Below the pieces are notes generated by a model. It searched no databases and was not told where the DNA came from. It saw only the letters and a program-made list of their open reading frames with translations. From positions 1 to 38,525 of the forward strand of contig NZ_CANMZW010000049.1 in assembly GCF_947502445.1 (NCBI RefSeq): a stretch of DNA of 38,525 bases. The letters run 5' to 3'. Below, one piece after another: positions 1 through 7,345 of the stretch (position 1 is the first letter of the stretch; each line of letters starts with the position of its first letter). The position numbers and the translations under genes are program-made. The stretch comes from an uncultured Brevibacillus sp. GTDB taxonomy: Bacteria > Bacillota > Bacilli > Brevibacillales > Brevibacillaceae.

Positions 1-77
1 AAGTCCATTTGAATATCGGACTCAGGCTGCTTAAATGTGCTTTTTTATTACTGTCTACTTGACAGGGGTCACTTCAG

Positions 78-1427
78 ATGGTCTGCTCTTTTTCTTTTTT
101 CAACGGGTTTTCAAATAGTGAGGTGAAAGGTACAGTGGTTTGGATTTCCTTGATTATTTTTGTGGTCACGCTGACGCTTGTCATCTGGCAGCCGCGTGGG
201 TTGTCGATTGGCTATCCTGCGGTAGGTGGGGCCATCTTGGCGCTGCTCACAGGTGTAGTGACAATGGCAGATGTTGCGGAGGTAACTGCGATCGTCTGGA
301 ATGCGACCTTTGCGCTGATCGGTATTATCATTATTTCTCTTATTATGGACGAGATCGGCTTTTTTGAATGGTCGGCGCTGCACATGGCGCGACTGTCCAA
401 TGGAGATGGGCGGCTGATGTTTGTCTATGTCATTTTGCTCGGAACAGTCGTCTCAGCCTTGTTCACCAATGATGGCACAGCCTTGATCTTGACCCCGATT
501 GTGCTAGCACAAGTTCGGGCGCTGAAGCTGGATACACGTATGGTGCTTGCGTTCGTGATGGCGAGCGGCTTTATTGCTGATACGAGCTCTTTGCCTTTTG
601 TGGTCAGCAATTTGGTCAATATCGTCTCTGCCGACTACTTTGACATCGGGTTCGCTGAGTATGCAGCACGCATGGTCCTGCCGAATCTGTTTTCTGTGGC
701 CGGCAGCTTACTGGTCCTGTTTCTTTATTTTCGCAAGGACATTCCTAAACGAGTTGATCTGACCCAATTGAAGCAGCCGCATGAAGCGATTCGGGATCAG
801 GGCTTGTTCCGCCTGTCCTGGCTGATTCTTGGCGTGCTTTTGGTTGGCTTTTTTATCAGTGAGTCGATTCATACACATGTTTCGTTCATTATTACTGGGG
901 CGGCAGCGATTTTTTGTCTGGCTGCGCGTACCAGCAAGGTCATCCAGATGCGGCGCATCATGAAAGAAGCGCCATGGGTGGTCGTCATTTTTTCCATCGG
1001 GATGTACGTCGTCGTCTGGGGTGTACATAATGCGAGGCTGACTGATCTGGTCAGGCTGATGCTCGATACACTGGTGGAGGATGGCCTCCTGGCTACGACG
1101 ATCGGTACAGGCTTCATTGCAGCAGTGCTATCCTCGCTAATGAACAATCTGCCGACCGTCATGTTCAATGCCCTTGCGATTACAGGAACACATGCAGAAG
1201 GGGTACTCAGAGAAGCAATGATCTATGCCAATATCATCGGGAGTGACCTGGGGCCCAAAATTACACCGATTGGCTCACTCGCGACCTTGCTTTGGCTGCA
1301 TGTGCTAGGACGCAAAGATGTAAAGATTACATGGGGGCAATACTTTCGGACAGGGATCGTGCTGACGGTGCCTACTTTGCTCTTTACCCTGCTCGGGTTA
1401 TACGTGACGCTTCGGTTCATAGGGTAG
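78..1427 (+). CDS. arsB: ArsB/NhaD-family membrane transporter, probable arsenite efflux pump
   Basis: Polytopic membrane protein of 449 residues, about the usual length of ArsB, with about 11-12 hydrophobic segments. Near the N-terminus it has the WQPRGL motif after the first membrane segment, and around residues 130-140 the FTNDGTALILTP motif, both typical of ArsB-type arsenite/antimonite permeases of the ion transporter superfamily. By family knowledge it exports As(III)/Sb(III) across the cytoplasmic membrane. The ATG at 78 has an AGGGG site 9 bases upstream; known ArsB proteins begin nearer to the first membrane segment, so the in-frame GTG at 123 is a possible alternative. No arsC is next to it; an ArsR-type gene lies 2.8 kb downstream, beyond an oxidoreductase cluster. 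The substrate is inferred, because the same superfamily contains Na+/H+ and dicarboxylate carriers. Confidence 0.85.
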   Translation: MVCSFSFFNGFSNSEVKGTVVWISLIIFVVTLTLVIWQPRGLSIGYPAVGGAILALLTGVVTMADVAEVTAIVWNATFALIGIIIISLIMDEIGFFEWSALHMARLSNGDGRLMFVYVILLGTVVSALFTNDGTALILTPIVLAQVRALKLDTRMVLAFVMASGFIADTSSLPFVVSNLVNIVSADYFDIGFAEYAARMVLPNLFSVAGSLLVLFLYFRKDIPKRVDLTQLKQPHEAIRDQGLFRLSWLILGVLLVGFFISESIHTHVSFIITGAAAIFCLAARTSKVIQMRRIMKEAPWVVVIFSIGMYVVVWGVHNARLTDLVRLMLDTLVEDGLLATTIGTGFIAAVLSSLMNNLPTVMFNALAITGTHAEGVLREAMIYANIIGSDLGPKITPIGSLATLLWLHVLGRKDVKITWGQYFRTGIVLTVPTLLFTLLGLYVTLRFIG

Positions 1428-1496
1428 CGCAACGAATAGGAGACCAGTTGCTCGGAGAAAATAGGCGCATCATACCGTAAAAGGAGGATGCTTCCA

Positions 1497-1889
1497 ATGT
1501 GGCAAGGTTGGCCGATTGAACGCGTGCTGATTTTGTTTGCAGGACTTGCGTTTGTGTTGATTGCCGTTCAGGTCACGCTTTTTCACGCAAGGCAAAATTT
1601 TCGTCATTGGGCAATGTGGGTACCTGTCCTTGAGCTTCCCGTGTTTGCCGTAACGGCAATTGTCTTATCCTTCATGAATGCAGGCTGGCTTCGCTGGGTA
1701 TTTGCTTTTATGATGGTCATCGGACTTGCCAGTGGAGTAATTGGAGCCTCTTTGCATGCGTCGGGTGTCCGGCAGCGCGTAGGAGGCTATTCACAAAGTC
1801 AGAATTTCCTCGTAGGTCCGCCAATTATTCTTCCCCTCCTCATTACAGCCATGTCGGCATTAGGGCTTCTCGCCCTGTTTTGGGGGTGA
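1497..1889 (+). CDS. Small four-helix membrane protein of the GMC oxidoreductase cluster
   Basis: Predicted 130-residue integral membrane protein with four hydrophobic stretches (about residues 8-25, 42-60, 66-87 and 106-128) and short loops. I do not recognise a named family. An AAGGAGG site at 1481-1487 places the start at ATG 1497; the ATG at 1488 abuts the site and is unlikely. Its stop overlaps the ribosome binding site of the next gene, a gluconate dehydrogenase subunit 3-like protein, so the two are probably co-translated, and the flavoprotein follows. A plausible role is to anchor the oxidoreductase to the membrane or connect it to the quinone pool, but no heme or quinone motif can be seen, so this is inference from position only. 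Confidence 0.75.
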   Translation: MWQGWPIERVLILFAGLAFVLIAVQVTLFHARQNFRHWAMWVPVLELPVFAVTAIVLSFMNAGWLRWVFAFMMVIGLASGVIGASLHASGVRQRVGGYSQSQNFLVGPPIILPLLITAMSALGLLALFWG

Positions 1890-1894
1890 ATGAG

Positions 1895-2497
1895 ATGGCC
1901 AAGCATAGTCACTACCCGTCCTACGATGTATGGGACCAGCACAAGGAATGGGACGCCCACACTCAAAAAGTCGTCGGGAAAAGAAGATCGCCCCAGGTTG
2001 CCCATCAATTTTTTACAGAGACCGAAGCGCTGCTGCTGCAAACCGTCGTGAGCGTGCTCGTGGATGATCACCGACTGGAGGTTCTCACCTTTGTTACACA
2101 GCATCTGGATGATTCGGCTGCAAGCCCGATCGGAGAGTCGCAGAGAAAGGTCGGAGTTCCACCTAAAAAGGAATTGTACCGTCTTGGACTGGCAGGCGTA
2201 GAAGCAGAGAGTCACCGTACATATGGGGCCAGCTTTGTTGCCTTGAAGCCAGAGGAGCAAGAGTCAGTGCTTCAGCGGGTAGCAAGCGGGAAAACTCAAA
2301 GCGAGCAGGCATGGACCGCTGCTAATCCCGTTGATTTTTTCAAGAAGCTGCTGCAAGACACTGTGGGAGCCTACTATTCTCATCCGCTGGTTTGGTCGGA
2401 TATCGGTTATGGTGGCCCTGCTTATCCACGCGGGTATGTACGGGTGGAAAAAGGTTTGACGGACCCATGGGAGGCGAAAGCGAATGGCAACGGATGA
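1895..2497 (+). CDS. Gluconate 2-dehydrogenase subunit 3 family protein
   Basis: Protein of 200 residues resembling the Gluconate_2-dh3 family, the small partner subunit of membrane-bound FAD-dependent sugar and gluconate dehydrogenases. Recognisable parts are the N-terminal segment leading into FFTETEALLLQTVVSVLVDD, a central ALKPEEQESVLQRVA segment, and a C-terminal FFKKLLQDTVGAYYSHPLVW segment followed by the aromatic GYGGPAYPRGY motif. In proteobacterial complexes the subunit has a twin-arginine signal and carries the catalytic subunit across the membrane; here no signal peptide is visible, which suggests a cytoplasmic complex. ATG 1895 has a GGGGGTGA site at 1882-1889; the upstream TTG 1880 and GTG 1886 lie in that site. 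The 3' end overlaps the flavoprotein gene by 14 bases, implying translational coupling and a 1:1 complex. Confidence 0.82.
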   Translation: MAKHSHYPSYDVWDQHKEWDAHTQKVVGKRRSPQVAHQFFTETEALLLQTVVSVLVDDHRLEVLTFVTQHLDDSAASPIGESQRKVGVPPKKELYRLGLAGVEAESHRTYGASFVALKPEEQESVLQRVASGKTQSEQAWTAANPVDFFKKLLQDTVGAYYSHPLVWSDIGYGGPAYPRGYVRVEKGLTDPWEAKANGNG

Positions 2498-4121
2498 CCG
2501 GGTTACACATAACAGTGATCATTACGATGGTTACCGCTCGAGAGGAATGGACAAGCGCAAGTATGCGGATGAGGCGGATGTGTGCATCGTCGGGGCCGGA
2601 GCAGCAGGCGGGGTGCTTGCCTATGAGCTGGCAAAAGCTGGTCTGCGTGTCGTTGTCATTGAAGCCGGGCCATTTTGGGATCCGCAAAATGACTTTGCCA
2701 GTGATGAATTATCGATGCGCAGATTAGCGTGGCAGGAGACACGGCTGGTGGCGGGAAATGATCCGCTCAAGCTGGGGCACAACAATTCCGGGCGAGGTGT
2801 AGGCGGAGGAACTGTGCATTTTACCGGTGTCTTCCTGCGCTTTCATGAAAGTGATTTTCAGACGCGGACGATCGATGGGGTGGGAGAAGACTGGCCGATC
2901 CGTTACAAAGATCTTGCTCCTTATTACGATAAAATCGAAAAAGAAATCGCTGTGTCGGGTCCGGATCATTTTCCCTGGGGAGCTTTCCAAGGTCCTTATC
3001 CGTATCCGGTAAGGGAGCCAATCAGTGCTAATGCCCAGCTGTTCCGGGAAGGCTGTGACAAGCTTGGCTTCGAAAGTGTCGTTGCTCCGCTGGCAATTTT
3101 GTCAGCACCCTTTGACGGGCGGCCACCGTGTATCAATCGCGGATTTTGCAATCAGGGTTGTATGCCCAATGCCAAATACAGCGGCCTGATTCACCATATT
3201 CCCAAAGCGATTGCCCACGGGGCCGAGGTGCTTTCTGACTGTATGGTCACGGAAATTTTGATGGCTGGCGGTCGGGTGAGCGGGGTCCTATTTCAACATG
3301 AGGGCTTGACTCATCGGCAAATGGCGCGGGTGGTCATTCTTGCCGGCTTTGTCGTCGAGACGCCGCGACTCTTGCTTCAGTCTACTACTTCTCGTTTTCC
3401 GAACGGGCTTGCCAATTCGAGCGGATGGGTCGGGAAAGCGATCATGCCTCACTCAAGTCATGACGTCTACGGCCGTTTGCCGGATGAGGTTCGTCTGTAC
3501 AAAGGAACTCCGGTTCTAGCCCTTACCCAGCATTTTTATGAAACCGATCAGAAGCGTGGCTTTGCCCGGGGGTATACGTTGAGTGCTCACGGGGCAAGAC
3601 CGGTCGGGATGGCAGGCGCGATCTCGGCAGAGCGGGAAGACGGATCATTTTTATGGGGAAATAGGCTGCGAGAGACGATGCTTGATTACAACCAGTTTGC
3701 AAGAATTACACTTGTAGGTGAGGTTTTGCCGAATCCAGATAATGCTGTGACCTTGAGTGGGAAAAAGGATGAATACGGTATGCCGATTCCACAGGTGACA
3801 TTCAGCTATGGGGAAAACGACCGCAAGCTATATCAGCATGCCATCGGACAAATGAAGCAAATCATCGAGGCTGTTGGAGGAACTCCTGAGCATGTCGTCT
3901 CCGATACCGCTCATTTGATGGGCGGCTGCCGGATGGGAGATGACCCGGAAACCTCTGTTGTCAACGATTTTGGTCAAACTCACGACATTCCCAATCTTTT
4001 CATAGCAGGTGCTTCTACCTTTGTCACATCTGGTGGAGGTAACCCGACAAACACAGTAATGGCGCTGGCTGCACGTACTGCTGACAAGCTGGTAGAGGCG
4101 ATGTCCCGTCGAGATGTTTAA
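2484..4121 (+). CDS. GMC-family FAD oxidoreductase with a possible 3Fe-4S motif
   Basis: Flavoprotein of 545 residues, normal for GMC oxidoreductases. The FAD dinucleotide motif (CIVGAGAAGGVLAYELAKAG) is near residues 33-52, a GRGVGGGTVHFTG loop follows, and the C-terminal GMC domain has HLMGGCRMG (H477) and GNPTNT (N520), fitting the catalytic His/Asn pair. Cysteines 216, 222 and 226 form CX5CX3C, the same spacing I recall for the 3Fe-4S ligands of bacterial FAD-dependent glucose dehydrogenase (Cys212/218/222 in the Burkholderia enzyme). It likely oxidises an alcohol or sugar hydroxyl and passes electrons through the cluster. The substrate cannot be read from sequence. There is no signal peptide and no adjacent cytochrome c gene. 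The start at 2484 has a GGGAGG site and overlaps the partner subunit gene. Confidence 0.88.
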   Translation: MATDDRVTHNSDHYDGYRSRGMDKRKYADEADVCIVGAGAAGGVLAYELAKAGLRVVVIEAGPFWDPQNDFASDELSMRRLAWQETRLVAGNDPLKLGHNNSGRGVGGGTVHFTGVFLRFHESDFQTRTIDGVGEDWPIRYKDLAPYYDKIEKEIAVSGPDHFPWGAFQGPYPYPVREPISANAQLFREGCDKLGFESVVAPLAILSAPFDGRPPCINRGFCNQGCMPNAKYSGLIHHIPKAIAHGAEVLSDCMVTEILMAGGRVSGVLFQHEGLTHRQMARVVILAGFVVETPRLLLQSTTSRFPNGLANSSGWVGKAIMPHSSHDVYGRLPDEVRLYKGTPVLALTQHFYETDQKRGFARGYTLSAHGARPVGMAGAISAEREDGSFLWGNRLRETMLDYNQFARITLVGEVLPNPDNAVTLSGKKDEYGMPIPQVTFSYGENDRKLYQHAIGQMKQIIEAVGGTPEHVVSDTAHLMGGCRMGDDPETSVVNDFGQTHDIPNLFIAGASTFVTSGGGNPTNTVMALAARTADKLVEAMSRRDV

Positions 4122-4216
4122 CGATCTTTCACGGAACTTTTACGTTCATATCTTCCCGACCTTATAAGGCATATAGTATACTGGGATACAGATATGCAAG
4201 GCAAAGGTGGGTTCGT

Positions 4217-4552
4217 ATGGAAATGGATTTGATGCAGGTACTGTTTTTGTCAGAGGTTTACAAGCTGCTTGGTGACAAGACGCGCTTGACGATCATGGCC
4301 CTCCTGCAAGTACAGTCCTTATGTGTTCGTGATCTTGTGGAGATTCTGCAAACGTCCCAACCCTCGGTTTCCCAGCACTTAGCTAAGCTAAAGACACATG
4401 GTTTGGTAAAAGAGCGCAGAAAAGGACCGTGGGTATTTTACTCGGTCAACACGGAGTGCGCTCCTGCAGTTAAGCAGATTCTTTCACACTTGCCGGATAT
4501 GTCACCAGTCATCAAACAAAAATCAGCCGAGAATGAACCATCCTTCGGCTGA
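4217..4552 (+). CDS. arsR: ArsR/SmtB-family winged-helix repressor
   Basis: Protein of 111 residues with the ArsR-type winged helix: KLLGDKTRLTIMALL in the first helices, the recognition helix QPSVSQHLAKLKTHGLV, and the wing ERRKGPWVFYSVN. By family knowledge it is a dimeric repressor released from DNA by metal or metalloid binding. The usual ArsR sensor motif CVCDL is here LCVRDL, so the second cysteine is replaced by arginine; only one other Cys lies near the C-terminus (NTEC). The inducer may therefore be bound differently or may not be arsenite. A GGTGGG site precedes ATG 4217, and a strong terminator follows the stop. It stands alone, separated from the arsB-like gene by three oxidoreductase genes, and may control either. 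Confidence 0.85.
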   Translation: MEMDLMQVLFLSEVYKLLGDKTRLTIMALLQVQSLCVRDLVEILQTSQPSVSQHLAKLKTHGLVKERRKGPWVFYSVNTECAPAVKQILSHLPDMSPVIKQKSAENEPSFG

Positions 4553-4563
4553 TGCGTCTTAGG

Positions 4564-4597
4564 AGCGTTGGATCAAACAAGATCCAACGCTTTTTTT
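4564..4597 (+). terminator. Rho-independent terminator after the arsR-like gene
   Basis: An 11-bp perfect stem (AGCGTTGGATC at 4564-4574 with GATCCAACGCT at 4581-4591), a 6-base loop and a run of T follow the arsR-like stop. The T run is only on the plus-strand side, so it serves the arsR-like gene, not the convergent glutaredoxin gene. Confidence 0.93.
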
Positions 4598-4629
4598 CGT
4601 AGAGGAAAGTTGATACGTTTCCCACTCTT

Positions 4630-4875
4630 TTACAACAAATGTTTTGCTAATTCTTCCTTGTCGAAGCCATGGACGACAATTTCGTCGCCATTTTCCTTTT
4701 TGATATGTGTGACGGGGGTCATGCTTGCACCGAGGTTGATTGCTTCCTGGAAGTAGGTATCGTTTTTACGGATATCCCTGTCTTCAAAAGCAATTTGCTG
4801 CTGGGTCAGCCACATTTTTTCTTCCTGGCAAGGACCGCAGGTTGTTTGGGTGTAAATGATTACAGTATGGGCCAT
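4630..4875 (-). CDS. Glutaredoxin/thioredoxin-fold protein with CGPC
   Basis: Small thioredoxin-fold protein of 81 residues. The redox centre C13-G-P-C16 follows the first beta strand (VIIYTQTTC), and the MTPVTHI segment supplies the cis-proline loop, as in glutaredoxins and NrdH-redoxins. It probably reduces disulfides in the cytoplasm; the specific partner is unknown. The start is set by an AAAGGAG site read on the minus strand (4884-4890) 8 bases before the ATG at 4875; a longer upstream reading frame exists but lacks a comparable site. It converges on the arsR-like gene. Glutaredoxins can supply electrons to some arsenate reductases, but no such gene is nearby, so an arsenic link is speculative. 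Confidence 0.85.
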   Translation of the reverse strand: MAHTVIIYTQTTCGPCQEEKMWLTQQQIAFEDRDIRKNDTYFQEAINLGASMTPVTHIKKENGDEIVVHGFDKEELAKHLL

Positions 4876-5074
4876 GGTATCTGCTCCTTTCTCTCGATAA
4901 AAACGGAATGGAAACAAATCAATTCGCGTACAGCACAAAAAATCCTGCTCACGTTAACACTTATAGTGTGCTTTCAAAAAGCTGGACTTTCAGCTTCGGA
5001 AAATGGCGAAACGACTTTTAGCATGCCCAAAAGTAGAACCCGCTTTTTCTACCAGCATTCTGGAAAAATGAGGA

Positions 5075-5106
5075 TGAATACGATCAGGGTCCAACGTACA
5101 AATTAA
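5075..5106 (+). promoter_or_regulatory. Possible SigG-type promoter for the gamma-SASP gene
   Basis: TGAATA at 5075-5080 matches the usual SigG -35 element, and an AT-rich ACAAATTA lies 17 bases later. The -10 half matches the SigG consensus poorly. Assignment rests mostly on the -35 hexamer and on the known forespore expression of sspE genes. Confidence 0.35.
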
Positions 5107-5137
5107 CTTCAGTGACGTCGAGGAGGTGAAAGGAACA

Positions 5138-5407
5138 ATGCCTAAGCAAAACAAACAAGCTGGTCAAGCAGGAATGAACCAAGCGAATCAAGCGCAAAAC
5201 ACTGCTACTGAATTCGCAAGCGAGACAAACGTATCGGAAGTTCGTCGTCAAAACCAACAATCCGCTGCGCAGTCTGCTTCTCAACAATCTGCTAGCCAAG
5301 CTACTGAATTCGCAAGCGAGACTAACGCAGCTGAAGTTCGTCGTCAAAACCAACAATCTGCTGCGCAGTCTACTGCTCGACAATCTGGTGGCCAAGCTAC
5401 TGAGTAG
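5138..5407 (+). CDS. sspE: Gamma-type small acid-soluble spore protein
   Basis: Protein of 89 residues, very rich in Q, A, S and N, with the gamma-SASP architecture: two copies of a 32-residue repeat beginning ATEFASETN and continuing EVRRQNQQSAAQS, 96 bases apart in the DNA. TEFASE matches the germination protease (GPR) cleavage site. The protein does not bind DNA; by family knowledge it is an amino-acid store in the spore core that is degraded at germination. The start is ATG 5138, 8-9 bases after a GAGGAGGTG site; GTG 5126 lies inside that site. It is monocistronic, with a terminator right after it. Its presence is direct evidence that the organism forms endospores. Confidence 0.95.
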   Translation: MPKQNKQAGQAGMNQANQAQNTATEFASETNVSEVRRQNQQSAAQSASQQSASQATEFASETNAAEVRRQNQQSAAQSTARQSGGQATE

Positions 5408-5420
5408 CCAGTGGAAACGA

Positions 5421-5445
5421 CCCTCGCAATTTGCGGGGGTTTTTT
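5421..5445 (+). terminator. Terminator after sspE
   Basis: A 7-bp stem CCCTCGC / GCGGGGG (one T-G pair), loop AATTT, then TTTTTT. It isolates sspE from acpS. Confidence 0.9.
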
Positions 5446-5455
5446 GCGTTGTAGC

Positions 5456-5484
5456 TTGCCAACAATAAATACGAATGATACTGT
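5456..5484 (+). promoter_or_regulatory. Likely SigA promoter for acpS
   Basis: TTGCCA at 5456-5461, a 17-base spacer, and TACTGT at 5479-5484 with an extended TG motif (5476-5477). It lies after the sspE terminator and about 38 bases before acpS. Confidence 0.5.
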
Positions 5485-5521
5485 GAGGCGTGAATCCAAA
5501 AGACGGGAGAGAGCCTAGTCA

Positions 5522-5908
5522 ATGATTATTGGCATTGGTGTAGATATAGTGGAGATCGATCGTGTTTCTACGCTGGTCAAGCGACAAAAAAATGCAATCA
5601 GCCGATTTTTAACGATAGCGGAGCAGCAACTCTTGCAGGGCAAGTCGGAAGCGAGACAGACTGAGTTTATTGCTGGGCGATTTGCTGCAAAAGAGGCGGG
5701 AGCAAAAGCACTCGGAATGGGGATCGGGGGAACAATTAGCTTTCTTGACATGGAGATCGTACCGACCCGACTTGGAAAACCGGAAATGCAAATAAAGGAT
5801 GAGGTTTACGAAAGACTTGGCCTAGACCCTTCAAATGTAAGGGTACACCTGAGCATTTCACATAGCAGGGCTTATGCCATTGCGCAAGTTGTTGTGGAAC
5901 AAGTTTAA
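5522..5908 (+). CDS. acpS: Holo-[acyl-carrier-protein] synthase
   Basis: Protein of 128 residues, the usual AcpS length. The N-terminal GIGVDIVEIDR carries Asp8 and FAAKEAGAKALG carries Glu58, the two Mg2+ ligands; the C-terminal LSISHSRAYAIAQV completes the family pattern. The enzyme transfers 4'-phosphopantetheine from CoA to a serine of apo-ACP, activating it for fatty acid synthesis in the cytoplasm. A GGGAGAG site precedes ATG 5522. As in B. subtilis, it starts the chromosomal stretch acpS, ydcC, alr, ndoAI, ndoA, rsb-sigB. The 240 bases downstream (5909-6148) hold no gene I can support. Confidence 0.97.
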   Translation: MIIGIGVDIVEIDRVSTLVKRQKNAISRFLTIAEQQLLQGKSEARQTEFIAGRFAAKEAGAKALGMGIGGTISFLDMEIVPTRLGKPEMQIKDEVYERLGLDPSNVRVHLSISHSRAYAIAQVVVEQV

Positions 5909-6114
5909 ACTTGTCTGCATATTGGGACGAGGATGGACATACATTTATATCGCGTAGATCAGGAGGGACTACCTGCTCTTACAGGAAGAGTAAGTCTTTA
6001 GCCGATCAAGCGATATCGCGTCCCCATAGGCATAAAACGACAAGTGACACGATGAACGCTGCATGAGGCGATAGACTGACAGATTTCCCAGGAAATAGAC
6101 AGGGATGCCCTTCT

Positions 6115-6133
6115 TTGTCGAAAATTTTGACAA
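6115..6133 (+). promoter_or_regulatory. Near-palindrome directly before the lipoprotein ribosome binding site
   Basis: TTGTC (6115-6119) and GACAA (6129-6133) flank an AAAATTTT core, and the last bases merge with the AAGGAGGAA ribosome binding site. It could be an operator or an RNA hairpin that limits access to the site. Confidence 0.35.
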
Positions 6134-6148
6134 GGAGGAATTCATTGA

Positions 6149-7183
6149 ATGAAACGAGCAGCTTTACCACTGGTGTTATTGTTGGTCTTCTCTCTGCTGC
6201 TCGGCGGCTGCTTTGGTCAGAAAACACCAGAAGATGTGGTGAGCGACTTGAGTGGTACGCTGGGGAAAATGTCGGGGTACAAGTCTCAAGCAGTTTTGAC
6301 CATGCAGACGGGCTCTACGCCGATGGAGTACGATGTCCAGGTCTGGTATGAGAAACCGAACAATTATCGGGTTGCACTCACCTCCAAGCAGCGTGGCATC
6401 ACACAGATTATCTTGAGAAATGGGGAAGGGGTTTTCGTCCTGACGCCTCATTTGAACAAGAGCTTCCGCTTCCAAAGTGGCTGGCCAGAAAACAACGGTC
6501 CACTCTATCTTTATGAAACACTCGCTCGCAGTATTATTGACGATGCAGAGCGACAAATGAAGCTGGAAGAAAAGCAGTATGTTTTCGAGGTCAAAGCCAA
6601 CTACAGTGGCAATCGTTCGCTTACGAAGCAAAAAATTTGGCTGACAGAAGATTTCAAACCTACGCATGCAGAGATCATGGATTCCAGTATGCAGCCACTG
6701 GTGAAAATCAACTTTACTGAATTTGTGTTCAACCCATCCTTTGATAAGGATGCGTTTGACAAGGACCGCAATATGACAACCAGCTCACTGCCTTCGATTC
6801 CAACAATGGGCACTAACGGGCAGGTCATGGAGCAGCCTACCAGTCAGTTTGGTGTGATTGTACCTACCTATGTTCCAGAAGGCGTGAAACAAGGAAATAT
6901 AGAGCCAGTGACGAAAAATGGTGTGCGAACGGTCGTCCTGAACTACAAAGGAGACTATAACTACAAGCTGGTTGAGGCACGTCCGACCGAAGTCTCGGTC
7001 ACATATGAGCAGGGTATGCCAGTCAATCTGGGCTTTACAATAGGAGTTCTGGCTCAGACGGACGACAATCGCCGGATTCTCACATGGGAGCTGGACGGCG
7101 TAGAGTTTATGCTGGCAGGAGACTTGCCTGAAGAAGAAATGATTTCTGTGGCACAGTCTACGTATGGTGTCGGCGGCAAATAA
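6149..7183 (+). CDS. ydcC: LolA-like outer-leaflet lipoprotein (YdcC-type)
   Basis: Lipoprotein of 344 residues: positive N-terminus MKR, a hydrophobic core and the lipobox LLGGC with Cys21 as the lipidation site, so it should be anchored on the outer face of the membrane. The mature part has the LolA/YdcC pattern: KMSGYKSQAVLTMQT, WYEKPNNYRV, a KIWLTEDFKPTHAEIMD strand and a C-terminal ELDGVEFMLAGDL segment. This fold binds hydrophobic ligands in a half-barrel; the physiological role of YdcC-type proteins in Gram-positives is not established. The gene position between acpS and alr matches B. subtilis ydcC. The start has AAGGAGGAA 8 bases upstream. A terminator follows. Confidence 0.87.
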   Translation: MKRAALPLVLLLVFSLLLGGCFGQKTPEDVVSDLSGTLGKMSGYKSQAVLTMQTGSTPMEYDVQVWYEKPNNYRVALTSKQRGITQIILRNGEGVFVLTPHLNKSFRFQSGWPENNGPLYLYETLARSIIDDAERQMKLEEKQYVFEVKANYSGNRSLTKQKIWLTEDFKPTHAEIMDSSMQPLVKINFTEFVFNPSFDKDAFDKDRNMTTSSLPSIPTMGTNGQVMEQPTSQFGVIVPTYVPEGVKQGNIEPVTKNGVRTVVLNYKGDYNYKLVEARPTEVSVTYEQGMPVNLGFTIGVLAQTDDNRRILTWELDGVEFMLAGDLPEEEMISVAQSTYGVGGK

Positions 7184-7191
7184 TGATGGGA

Positions 7192-7223
7192 GAGGGGACG
7201 GTCAAAGCCGTCCTCTTTTTTTT
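7192..7223 (+). terminator. Terminator after the ydcC-like gene
   Basis: Stem GGACGG (7196-7201) with CCGTCC (7208-7213), extended imperfectly by flanking GAGG/CTC, then a run of eight T. Confidence 0.88.
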
Positions 7224-7291
7224 CGTGACTTTCCCTCAAGTTTTCCACTTTTATCAAAGGGGAATCTAAAAAACCACTTGTACACTTAGTC

Positions 7292-7315
7292 ATGTACCCA
7301 AGAGGTACGGTACAT
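7292..7315 (+). promoter_or_regulatory. Inverted repeat, possible operator, before the triple-repeat gene
   Basis: ATGTACC at 7292-7298 and GGTACAT at 7309-7315 form a perfect 7-bp inverted repeat with a 10-base spacer, about 30 bases before the start codon. TTGTAC at 7279-7284 could be part of a promoter, but I cannot place a convincing -10. I do not recognise the regulator. Confidence 0.4.
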
Positions 7316-7345
7316 CACAACAGCAGATGAAAGGATTGAGTGTAT

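Noticed and set aside
1..77. The left end as part of a gene or a leader element
   Set aside because: Only a CTGTC-TACTT-GACAG hairpin near the arsB ribosome binding site is visible; there is no coding frame to support.
4669..5106. A plus-strand open frame opposite the glutaredoxin gene
   Set aside because: It is antisense to a well-supported thioredoxin-fold gene and has no ribosome binding site or family pattern.
5933..6001. A 22-codon open frame downstream of acpS
   Set aside because: It is too short, its ribosome binding site is weak and there is no recognisable product.
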